Shown here: positions 53,059-60,887 of the stretch, one piece after another | Layout: each line of letters opens with the position of its first letter | Position numbering within the stretch: the stretch's first letter is position 1 | Assembly (NCBI GenBank): GCA_029572935.1 | Contig: JAKQHM010000024.1 | Coordinates: forward strand, 35,547-99,546 | Source of the DNA: Bacteroidota bacterium | GTDB lineage: Bacteria; Bacteroidota; Bacteroidia; Chitinophagales; Saprospiraceae | Direction of reading: 5' to 3' | DNA: 64,000 nt | Program-made: the position numbers and the translations under genes | Notes under the pieces: generated by a model | Databases searched by the model: none | Seen by the model: the letters and a program-made list of their open reading frames with translations, nothing else | What the model was told of the DNA's origin: nothing

Positions 53059-54165
53059 AAATTCCTGAACCACCAGGCCATTCCTGATCCTTGGCTCAAA
53101 CCAGGTGCTTTTTGGAGGCAATATCTTACCATGATCGGCAGTTTTCTTGAAATCTTTATGGTGGACAGGGTAAAAGCAAACACCCATCAAATGGGAATTC
53201 TGATCCACCTGTTTGGAAACCTGCCGGATGCCTTTGATGCCTTCAATATACTTGATACGGGGATCGCGGCGGACATCGTGAATATCCAGTGTACGATGCA
53301 AAATGTAATCGTTGAAAAGGTCGATATCAAATGCTATCCCGTTTTTATGTTCAGCCTGTTGAATCACTTTTTTATGCCACTTGAATCTGAACGTTCGATC
53401 GCCCAATAAAAGGATTATTTCATGGGCTTTGGCAGGTTCACGACGCTCGTCAATTTTCTTTATTTTACCAAAGGATTCAAACATTTTCACCAACTCATCC
53501 GGATCGATCAATTTCTCCAGGTCGACTACTCTGTTGTAGGGTAATATGGACAATTGATCAAAACTGAAAAATGCGCACATGATATGATCCAGGCCTTTTT
53601 CCAGCAAGTTTGGTCTGGACTCCACAATGTGACTGATCGCAGCCATTCTGTGATGCCCGTCTGCGATATAGGCAGATGGGACTTTCTTTTCAAATAACTT
53701 TTGGATCCTGTGGATATCAGCCTCTTCGTGTACACTGTAAAAATCATGGGTCTGCTCAGATTTGGGAAAGTGGACGCTGAGGTTTGGTTCCCGCTCATGG
53801 ATCTGGTGGTGAATAAAATTCACGATTTCATCTTCGGGAGGATAACAGAGGAGAACGGGTTTGATGATGGCATTTCTTTCAAGTGTCAGTGCGATCATAT
53901 TCTCCTCCTGGGTCAGAAGCGTATTTTCGTGTTTTTTAATGTTTCCAGTGAGGTACTCTTCCAGATTCACTCCGGCCAAAAGTCCCTGGAATTCGCGCTC
54001 CTGTGTGCGGATCCTGTATACAATGATACCCGCCTCTTTTACCGGATGGAAAATTTTCTTACTTGCCTGCAGTGTATAATTTTCCTTAAGCTTGTTAAAA
54101 AAGGATTCGTGCTTTTCTATCTTTTTCAGATCCGGGAGCAGATATCGGAAAGGTTTTATTTCCAC
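53050..54165 (-). CDS. DUF1015 family protein
   Basis: 371 residues. IKPFRYLLPDLKKI opens the protein as in the DUF1015 family, and the central SAYIADGHHRMAAISHI is the hallmark block (Y-I-A-D-G-H-H-R). GACFYPV-like GVCFYPVHHKDF and MPPKSTWFEP-like LPPKSTWFEPRIRNGLVV close the domain. DUF1015 proteins are cytoplasmic and of unknown function; the conserved DGHHR suggests nucleotide or phosphate binding related to ParB-like folds, which is inference. GTG start. It follows gcvT by 50 bases on the same strand. Confidence 0.88.
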   Translation of the reverse strand: MEIKPFRYLLPDLKKIEKHESFFNKLKENYTLQASKKIFHPVKEAGIIVYRIRTQEREFQGLLAGVNLEEYLTGNIKKHENTLLTQEENMIALTLERNAIIKPVLLCYPPEDEIVNFIHHQIHEREPNLSVHFPKSEQTHDFYSVHEEADIHRIQKLFEKKVPSAYIADGHHRMAAISHIVESRPNLLEKGLDHIMCAFFSFDQLSILPYNRVVDLEKLIDPDELVKMFESFGKIKKIDERREPAKAHEIILLLGDRTFRFKWHKKVIQQAEHKNGIAFDIDLFNDYILHRTLDIHDVRRDPRIKYIEGIKGIRQVSKQVDQNSHLMGVCFYPVHHKDFKKTADHGKILPPKSTWFEPRIRNGLVVQEFPA

Positions 54166-54215
54166 TATATTTTATTGAGTCTTTGGGCAGGGTCCCTTCA
54201 ATACAATCAGATTCA

Positions 54216-55331
54216 TTAGGATTTGGGAGACTTGTAGAATGGCAGGTCCACCACTTTGGCAGGCAGGTTCTTTGACCCCATGTTGACAAATACAGTAGTG
54301 CCGGGCCTGGATAACTCAATGGGCAAATAACAAAGGCCGATGGAAATGTTGAGTGAAGGGGAAAAAGTTCCGCTGGTCACCACTCCTGTTTCATTCCCAT
54401 TTTCATCTACCATGGTATATCCATGTCTGGGGACTCTGCGATCTTCCAGCTGGATGGGAGTAAGTTTTCTTTTCAGGCCGGCAGACTTTTGTGCCAGCAG
54501 CCAGTCTCTTCCTACGAATTCTCCTTTCTGAATTTTGGTGATCCAACCCAGTCCGGCTTCAAGCGGAGAGGTTGTGTCGTCTATGTCATTACCATACAGA
54601 CAAAATCCCATTTCAAGTCTGAGGGTATCTCTGGCACCCAGGCCGACAGGCGTGAGGCCTTTAGGACCGCAGATGGACATCAGGGTATCCCACAGTTTTG
54701 CCGTTTGGGAATTCTCTACGTACAGTTCAAAACCGCCGGCTCCCGTGTATCCGGTCGCAGATATGATCACATCGTCAATTCCTGCGAATCTGCCTTTTCG
54801 GAAACTATAATATGGGATGCTTTTTAAATTAATATCTGTAAACTCCTGCAAAAGATCTGCCACCGCTGGTCCTTGTACAGCAAGCAATCCGGTTTGATCT
54901 GAAATATTGATCATCCTCGTATCAAATTGATTGAAGCTGCTGATCCAGTTCCAATCTTTCTCGATATTGGAGGCATTCACCACCAGCATAAAGGCCTGTT
55001 CGCCTTCAGCACACTGATCGTCAAACAAACGGTAAACGAGCAGATCGTCCACTATTCCACCGGATGTATTGGGGAGACAGGAATATTGGGCCTCTCCCGG
55101 TTTGAGTTTGGAGACATCGTTGGAAGTCACTTTCTGCACCAGATCAAAGGCCTGTTTGCCCTTGACAATGAATTCACCCATATGGGATACATCGAAGATT
55201 CCAGCAAAATTTCTTACTGAATCGTGTTCTTCCTTGATGCCTTTATAGGAAATGGGCATGTTATATCCCGCAAATTCTGCCATTTTCGCTCCAAGAGCGA
55301 TGTGCTTGTCAGTTAGTGCTGTTTGTTTCAT
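54216..55331 (-). CDS. gcvT: Glycine cleavage system T protein (aminomethyltransferase)
   Basis: 371 residues, normal GcvT length. HIALGAKMAEFAGYNMPISYKGIKEEH and FDVSHMGEFIVKG at the start, YTGAGGFELYVEN in the middle (folate-binding region), and LGARDTLRLEMGFCLYGNDIDDTTSPLEAGLGW are all specific. It transfers the methylene group of glycine from the H protein to tetrahydrofolate and releases ammonia. The other gcv genes are not in the window. Its start lies within the last codons of the HEAT/cyclophilin gene (23-base overlap), so the pair is coupled. Confidence 0.95.
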   Translation of the reverse strand: MKQTALTDKHIALGAKMAEFAGYNMPISYKGIKEEHDSVRNFAGIFDVSHMGEFIVKGKQAFDLVQKVTSNDVSKLKPGEAQYSCLPNTSGGIVDDLLVYRLFDDQCAEGEQAFMLVVNASNIEKDWNWISSFNQFDTRMINISDQTGLLAVQGPAVADLLQEFTDINLKSIPYYSFRKGRFAGIDDVIISATGYTGAGGFELYVENSQTAKLWDTLMSICGPKGLTPVGLGARDTLRLEMGFCLYGNDIDDTTSPLEAGLGWITKIQKGEFVGRDWLLAQKSAGLKRKLTPIQLEDRRVPRHGYTMVDENGNETGVVTSGTFSPSLNISIGLCYLPIELSRPGTTVFVNMGSKNLPAKVVDLPFYKSPKS

Positions 55332-57408
55332 TTTGTGGTTGGGTTGAATTTGATTTGTTGGAAATAGTCACGCTTTTCACCAGATCTCCCACCTGGATGA
55401 CAGCCAGGACATCCTGGCCCTTGGTCATTTTTCCAAATAAGGTATATTGACCGTCGAGATGAGGTGTAGCGGTGAAGGTGATAAAAAATTGGGAACACTC
55501 CGTATCCTGTCCGGCACTGGCCATACCTATCATGCCGGCACCATTATAGGTGAAATCTGAATGGACTTCGGTCCGGATCGAATAATCAAGACCACCGTAT
55601 CCATCTCCCCTGGGGCATCCGGTCTGGATTACGAAATTGGGGACTACGCGATGTATGGCCTTGTCCCGGAAATAATCCTCTTTTATCAGTTTTAGAAAAT
55701 TTACCACTGACCCGGGTGCAGCGGCAGGGTAGAGTTCCAGTTGTAGTTTTCCTTTGTCTGTTTCGATTTCTGACAGTATGGTGTCCCCCAATCCTTCCAG
55801 CAATTTCCACTCTATGGGATGATTGTACCCAGGCTTGCGAATATCAGCAGGTATTCTTTTTAATTTGGAAAGTGCCTTGGAAATGTCGTTGTACGTTTCA
55901 ATATCGCGGGGTAATTGAAGTCTCTCCTGCACAGTGGCCAGCACTGAATCCGGTTTGAATTGCGACTTGAGGTAGACCAGTTCATTTTGAGTGAAAGCAT
56001 CTGCGATCAGGGAAATGCTGCCCAGTCTGTTTTTTTGGCAGGATTGGTCCAGATATCTGGAAACGTTCTTGTAAATAGAGTTTTTAGGTCCGGGATAGGT
56101 CAGTTGGAAAACAGATCTTTTGACCATTTTAAGAATGGTCTCAGTCAGGGTAGTATGCACTACCTCTGCCTGTGAGCCGCTACCCAATGTAAGCAGATAG
56201 GGCAATTCCTTGAATTCACCGGCCAGCGCCCGAATGTAGGCAGCCTTTTCATATGGATTTTTGGATTGTTGTATTTGTGATTTGACCTGATAAATTAACC
56301 CGGATTTGGTGAGTACCTTATAAGCGGGAGTGATCTTCAACAGGGATTCGTATATCATGGACTTCACGATCCAGGATAATCCACCCTGTTCGATCAGTGC
56401 CCCAAGAGCATCTTCGTGTATTTCTTTCCCATGATCGAGAAAATACTGTGCACCCTGAATGGCTACCTGGATGGATGGATTTTGAATGGCCTTTAAAGCA
56501 AGGGCGTAACCCCGGCCATCCTGAAAATACTGGAGACCTTTGACTAATGAGGTCTGCACCCTTACATCCAGTCCTCTTCGGTAAAGTTCTTCCATTTCTG
56601 TCAAAACGGATTGGGAGCCGATGCGTGCAAAGGTCTGAATCAGACAAAGCCGTATGTCAGGGTCTTTCTCCTGATAACAGGCTTCCTTAAGCTGATTGAA
56701 ATAAGGTTTGGTATCGTGTTCTTTGAAGCGCATGAGGCTGTGCGCAGCCAGGATTCGGGTGCTGTCCGGGATTTTGGGATCCACAGAGATTTCCACCAGG
56801 CTTTGGGTGGACTCTGCACAAAACTTGCCTCGGAGTCCAAACCGGTACCATGCCGAGACCCATCCATGTAAATAGGAAGGTCTAGCTTGTTTGTAGGTTT
56901 TTACTTTGCAGAGCAGGCGAAGGGTTGAGTCAGTTCCACATCTTCCCAAAGCTTCCAAAATGACCGCATTGGTCTGAAGAAAGGGGCCGGCAGAGTCGAC
57001 GGGTATAAATGCCTGAATCAGCGGACTCTCAGCTTTGGGGTGGCCGATGAGGCCAAGACTGAAAGCAGCTTGCCTGCGCACGGCTTCGATTGGGTCCTTT
57101 AAGAGCCCGGCGATACGTTCAATGGCGTTTGAATCCTTGCAATTTCCCAATCCCCTGACTGCCAGTAGTCGTATATGTGCCCGATTGTCCTGGAGGAATC
57201 CGTAGAGGGAATCAGTGAGACGGGCATCCTGAAGATTGATGATTTTCTGAACTTCAGGATCCTGCAAGGAATAATGGGTAATGCTGTAATCCTTGATTTC
57301 CGGAGGAACACAAGCAGAGATCCAGGCACAGACAAAAAGAATCCAGGTCCAAACATACAGGATTTCCGGTCTGATCTTAGAGCGGATGGATGTTTGGTTG
57401 TTTTTCAA
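55309..57408 (-). CDS. Lipoprotein with HEAT repeats and C-terminal cyclophilin domain
   Basis: 699 residues. The signal WTWILFVCAWISAC has its lipidation Cys at 33. Residues ~70-470 are HEAT-like helical repeats (IRLLAVRGLGNCKDSNAIERIAGLLKDPIEAVRRQAAFSLG). From about 540 a cyclophilin domain follows: YFRDKAIHRVVPNFVIQTGCPRGDGYGG, MASAGQDTECSQFFITF and HLDGQYTLFGKM, with the active-site Arg, Phe and Gln in place. It is thus a membrane-tethered prolyl isomerase with a binding scaffold, probably periplasmic. TTG is the only possible start. A second cyclophilin is at 20.3 kb. The 3' end overlaps gcvT. Confidence 0.88.
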   Translation of the reverse strand: MKNNQTSIRSKIRPEILYVWTWILFVCAWISACVPPEIKDYSITHYSLQDPEVQKIINLQDARLTDSLYGFLQDNRAHIRLLAVRGLGNCKDSNAIERIAGLLKDPIEAVRRQAAFSLGLIGHPKAESPLIQAFIPVDSAGPFLQTNAVILEALGRCGTDSTLRLLCKVKTYKQARPSYLHGWVSAWYRFGLRGKFCAESTQSLVEISVDPKIPDSTRILAAHSLMRFKEHDTKPYFNQLKEACYQEKDPDIRLCLIQTFARIGSQSVLTEMEELYRRGLDVRVQTSLVKGLQYFQDGRGYALALKAIQNPSIQVAIQGAQYFLDHGKEIHEDALGALIEQGGLSWIVKSMIYESLLKITPAYKVLTKSGLIYQVKSQIQQSKNPYEKAAYIRALAGEFKELPYLLTLGSGSQAEVVHTTLTETILKMVKRSVFQLTYPGPKNSIYKNVSRYLDQSCQKNRLGSISLIADAFTQNELVYLKSQFKPDSVLATVQERLQLPRDIETYNDISKALSKLKRIPADIRKPGYNHPIEWKLLEGLGDTILSEIETDKGKLQLELYPAAAPGSVVNFLKLIKEDYFRDKAIHRVVPNFVIQTGCPRGDGYGGLDYSIRTEVHSDFTYNGAGMIGMASAGQDTECSQFFITFTATPHLDGQYTLFGKMTKGQDVLAVIQVGDLVKSVTISNKSNSTQPQNETNSTN

Positions 57409-57469
57409 TTTTAGTTTGCTTTTGTTTCTCTCAGATCAGGGCGTCCAACGGTGCAGAATAATCAATGGG

Positions 57470-57925
57470 TCAATCTTCGGGGAGCATCTCATCTACAGGT
57501 TGTCCTGGCTCCTCGTCATCAAACGAACTCCCGGGTCTGACTGGTTCCTGAGGGAGATGGGGTGTCTCTCTTTCCTTGGCTTTGACGCTTTTGGTGGCAT
57601 GAGGTACCAAAAGCAGGCGCTGCTTGTCGATCAATTCACCGGTGACTGAACAAATACCGTAGGATTTATTTTTAATACGCACCAGGGCCATTTCCAGGTT
57701 TTGTACAAATTGCCTTTGTCTTTCGGCCATTTTAGTGAGAAACTCGATTTCCGTGTGGATGCTGCTGTCGTCAAACCAATCTCCGCCTTGTTCATCAGAC
57801 ATATTTTCGCGCAATTCCATCATCTGCTGCTCGAGATCGTTGAGCTCTTTCTTGGCTGAGATCAGTTTTTCGTCGATCAGGGCTTTGAATTCTAGGAGTT
57901 CCTCATCTGAATACCTGGCTTTCAT
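57470..57925 (-). CDS. TraR/DksA-type regulator lacking the zinc cysteines
   Basis: 151 residues. The N-terminal half is a coiled coil (EFKALIDEKLISAKKELNDLEQQMMEL) followed by DDSSIHTEIEFLTKMAERQRQFVQNLEMALVRI, as in DksA. The zinc-finger region reads YGICSVTGELIDKQRLLLVPHATKSV: only one of the four usual Cys remains (Cys 92). This zinc-less form is common in Bacteroidota. It probably binds RNA polymerase at the secondary channel and tunes transcription. The acidic tail (DDEEPGQPVDEMLPED) is an addition. A TAnnTTTG element lies 17 bases upstream. Confidence 0.86.
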   Translation of the reverse strand: MKARYSDEELLEFKALIDEKLISAKKELNDLEQQMMELRENMSDEQGGDWFDDSSIHTEIEFLTKMAERQRQFVQNLEMALVRIKNKSYGICSVTGELIDKQRLLLVPHATKSVKAKERETPHLPQEPVRPGSSFDDEEPGQPVDEMLPED

Positions 57926-57942
57926 GTGTTTAATTTTGACCG

Positions 57943-57950
57943 CAAAATTA
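57943..57950 (-). promoter_or_regulatory. Promoter -7 element (TAnnTTTG) for the DksA-like gene
   Basis: TAATTTTG on the minus strand, 17 bases before the ATG at 57925. No -33 TTG is seen. Confidence 0.45.
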
Positions 57951-58085
57951 ACATGACTGCCCGCATTGCAGTCCTCTTTTTTTAATAAATAATCAAATGG
58001 AATAATATGATTATGTATTAAAATCTGATAATCATATTATAATGTAAAAATACCTGGGAGGTGCGCAACTAAGTTTAAAGGAATA

Positions 58086-59021
58086 TTAATACTGAGGGCC
58101 CAGCTTTTCCAGCATATCTGAGGTCATGGCTGCCAGATTGAATTCCGGCTTCCAATCCCAGTCTTTACGGGCAGCAGAGTCGTCGATGGATTCTGTCCAG
58201 GATTCAGCTATCTGTTGCCTGAAATCCGGCTGATAGTCAATATGGAAGTCTGGAATGTGTTTTTTGATCTCCGCTGCAATTTCGGCTGGTGTAAAACTCA
58301 TGCCCGACAGATTGTAACCGGACCTCAGACTCAGTCTGTTCCCATCTGCTTCCATCAGTTCGATCGTGGCACGGATTACATCGTCCATGTAGATCATGGG
58401 CAGTCTGGTGTCTGCTTTCAAAAAACAGGCGTAGTGCTTGTTTTTCAAGGCGCCGTGATAAATTTCAACGGCATAATCTGTGGTCCCACCTTCCGGCAGG
58501 GATTGCCAACCGATGACCCCGGGGTAGCGCAAGGAGCGTACATCCAGGCCGTAGCGTTTGTGATAATATTCGCACCACATTTCTCCGGTAATTTTACTGA
58601 TTCCATATACGGTGCTCGGCATGAAAGAACCAAATTGCGGAGTATTTTGCTTGGGCGTGGTGGGACCATAAATGGCTATTGAACTGGGGAAAAAAATTCG
58701 CTCTATCTTCTTTTCAACGCCCAGGTCCAGCACGTTCAGCAAACCCTGCATGTTTACCTTCCAGGTCAATTCGGGATTTTTTTCTCCGCTGGCGGATAAA
58801 ATGGCGGCCAGATGATATATTTGACTGACGCCCAATTCATCGATAGTCCGGGAAAGTTTTTCCTTGTCCAGAACATCCAGTTCCAGGAACCTTCCGGTTT
58901 GATGTTTGGGAGGCCTGAGATCAGAGGTGATGACCTGATCAGAACCATACTTATTTCTGAGTGCTTCTGCCAGTACGGTGCCAATCTGACCGTTGGATCC
59001 CAGCATCAATATTCTACCCAT
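58086..59021 (-). CDS. SDR-type L-threonine 3-dehydrogenase
   Basis: 311 residues of the extended SDR fold. NAD-binding ILMLGSNGQIGTVLAEAL at residues 4-21; FFPSSIAIYGPTTPKQNTPQ, YGISKITGE (Tyr-x-x-x-Lys) and EGGTTDYAVEIYHGAL are typical of the UDP-galactose-epimerase-like threonine dehydrogenases. LPMIYMDDVIRATIELM also fits. It oxidises L-threonine to 2-amino-3-ketobutyrate, a source of glycine; gcvT for glycine breakdown is 2.8 kb away but on a separate transcript. Assignment rests on these subfamily motifs rather than on a search. Confidence 0.82.
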   Translation of the reverse strand: MGRILMLGSNGQIGTVLAEALRNKYGSDQVITSDLRPPKHQTGRFLELDVLDKEKLSRTIDELGVSQIYHLAAILSASGEKNPELTWKVNMQGLLNVLDLGVEKKIERIFFPSSIAIYGPTTPKQNTPQFGSFMPSTVYGISKITGEMWCEYYHKRYGLDVRSLRYPGVIGWQSLPEGGTTDYAVEIYHGALKNKHYACFLKADTRLPMIYMDDVIRATIELMEADGNRLSLRSGYNLSGMSFTPAEIAAEIKKHIPDFHIDYQPDFRQQIAESWTESIDDSAARKDWDWKPEFNLAAMTSDMLEKLGPQY

Positions 59022-59104
59022 GGCAAACTTTCATTTGACCGCAAATAAATGAAATTAGTTACAACTGCTGGAGAATTCTTTACAGAATCGGAGCGGGTAG
59101 TGTC

Positions 59105-60085
59105 TTACTTGAGCTTTAATTTACCCTCGCCCACTTTGTATCCTTTGTTATAGACCTCCACCTGATAGATACCTTTCTGGAAACCGCCAGGGTTGCTGAA
59201 TTTTCCGCATCCCTCTTGCTCCGTATTGGTATAACTTACATTGGCCGTGGTGCTGTATTTTACTTCTTCATTGGTGGCCAGATTGCGGATCATGCCGGAG
59301 CCTGCAGATTCGTTGGTCTGTGTTTCTCCAATGGGGCTGATAATCCGGATGTAAAAAGTTTCCTTTCCACTATCTGTCTGGGCATTTTTGGTGGTTTTGA
59401 AACAAACCTGAAGGAAATCTACCTCTGAGGCTGATGACTTTGACTTGGCTTTTTTGCCGTCTCTGGATTGAAATCCTTCGACTTCCACCTTTGAAAGCTG
59501 GATGGCTGTGGCTTTATTTACCCGGGCCCTGAGTGCCTCCTTTTCGGCTGAAAGGTTTTCCTTTTCATTCATCAGGGAGGATTTGGTCTCTGATAATTCG
59601 CGGTTTTGGGCATCCTTCATCTGAACCTCTTTGCTCAGCTGATCCTTGTCGGCTGACAGCTGCTGATTCTGATTATTCAATTGCTGCACATCTTCTTTCA
59701 GCCTATTGATCTCCGCCACGTATTCACTTAACTTGGCCTTCATAGTGGCCATTTCTTCTCTGGCCTTGCGTAGATTTTTGCTGTCACCTAAAAGCAGGTT
59801 GATTTTGTCCTTCTGGATACGGAGCTCTTCTTTTTGAACTTCAATGCTTCTGTTGAGTTCCTCATTATCCGTCTTCATCGTATTCAATTCCGCGACTGCG
59901 TCCTGATATTGTTTTTCCAGTTCGACCTTTGCCTTATCCAGGTCCATGATTTCGGTCTCCTTGGCTACATTATCCTGCCGTAGACTGTTGTTGTTGACAA
60001 ATTGATACACGTTTGCACCCAATAAGGCCAGGATCGCTACCAGCCCAAAGGCTTTAAGATTTTGATTCGATTTGTTGTCTGCCAT
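59105..60085 (-). CDS. Membrane-anchored coiled-coil protein of unknown function
   Basis: 326 residues. A membrane segment at 11-30 (KAFGLVAILALLGANVYQFV) is followed by a long coiled coil (about 35-190) rich in Glu, Lys, Gln and Leu, with heptad spacing. The last ~125 residues form a beta-rich globular domain (VDFLQVCFKTTKNAQTDSGKETFYIRIISPIGE and QKGIYQVEVYNKGYKVGEGKLKL). The layout suggests a periplasmic or cytoplasmic spacer holding a sensor or binding domain away from the membrane. I do not recognise a named family. Confidence 0.75.
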   Translation of the reverse strand: MADNKSNQNLKAFGLVAILALLGANVYQFVNNNSLRQDNVAKETEIMDLDKAKVELEKQYQDAVAELNTMKTDNEELNRSIEVQKEELRIQKDKINLLLGDSKNLRKAREEMATMKAKLSEYVAEINRLKEDVQQLNNQNQQLSADKDQLSKEVQMKDAQNRELSETKSSLMNEKENLSAEKEALRARVNKATAIQLSKVEVEGFQSRDGKKAKSKSSASEVDFLQVCFKTTKNAQTDSGKETFYIRIISPIGETQTNESAGSGMIRNLATNEEVKYSTTANVSYTNTEQEGCGKFSNPGGFQKGIYQVEVYNKGYKVGEGKLKLK

Positions 60086-60163
60086 TTTTCTATCCTTTTA
60101 TTAATTAACTTCGTAAAAATAGGAGTAATTGTCTAATATTGTTAAAACATTTTAAGAAATAAC

Positions 60164-60871
60164 ATGGAGAATCAAAAGTTATTGTTCCTGGATATCGAGA
60201 CGGTGTCCGGAAGTCCTGATTATGAGCAGCTTAATGATCGCTGGAAAGATCTTTGGGCGACGAAATCCCGTTTTATGGCGCTTCAGCATCCGGATCAGAG
60301 TCCGGGGCAATTGTACTCAGACCGGGCCGGCATTTTTGCAGAATTTGGCCGGATCGTATGCATCAGCATCGGATATTTCAATGGTGCCACTTTTCGCGTC
60401 AAAAGTTTTACCGGAGAAGAAGGTGCATTGCTCAGAGAATTTTTCAACCTGGTGGGCCGGCATTTTTCTGATCCCAGACAGCATGGATTCTGTGGTCACA
60501 ACATCCGGGAGTTTGATCTGCCTTATTTATGCAGACGGGCCGTCATCCATCAGATAGAGATCCCGGCCATTCTGCAGCTTTCAGGGAGAAAACCCTGGGA
60601 AACAAATTACATTGTGGACACTCTGGAATTGTGGAAATTTGGAGATGTGAAAAATTTTACCTCGCTGGACCTGTTGGCGGCTTGTCTGGGTTTGCCGACT
60701 TCCAAATCAGATATCAGCGGCAAGGATGTTGGCAAAGTATTCTGGAAAGAAAACGATGTGAATCGGATCGCTCAGTATTGCGAAAAAGATGTGGTGTTGA
60801 CAGCCAGAGTGTACCTGAGACTGGCCGGCAAACCTGCTCTGGACGACGCCCTGGTAGAATACGTGGATTGA
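60164..60871 (+). CDS. DEDDy-type 3'-5' exonuclease (PolB-like)
   Basis: 235 residues. Exonuclease motif I is LFLDIETVSG (Asp 10, Glu 12), motif II is FCGHNIREFDLPYLCRRA with its Asp, and motif III is IAQYCEKDVVLTARVYL with the Tyr and Asp, giving the DEDDy active site. It matches the predicted 3'-5' exonucleases related to the proofreading domain of family B polymerases. It stands alone, so it may act in DNA repair or processing. It converges with recQ (16 bases between stops). Confidence 0.87.
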   Translation: MENQKLLFLDIETVSGSPDYEQLNDRWKDLWATKSRFMALQHPDQSPGQLYSDRAGIFAEFGRIVCISIGYFNGATFRVKSFTGEEGALLREFFNLVGRHFSDPRQHGFCGHNIREFDLPYLCRRAVIHQIEIPAILQLSGRKPWETNYIVDTLELWKFGDVKNFTSLDLLAACLGLPTSKSDISGKDVGKVFWKENDVNRIAQYCEKDVVLTARVYLRLAGKPALDDALVEYVD

Positions 60872-60887
60872 TGGGTAAGCGATAGAA

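Noticed and set aside
53701-54219. 172-codon plus-strand ORF opposite DUF1015
   Set aside because: Shadow of the DUF1015 gene, whose family blocks are all present on the other strand.
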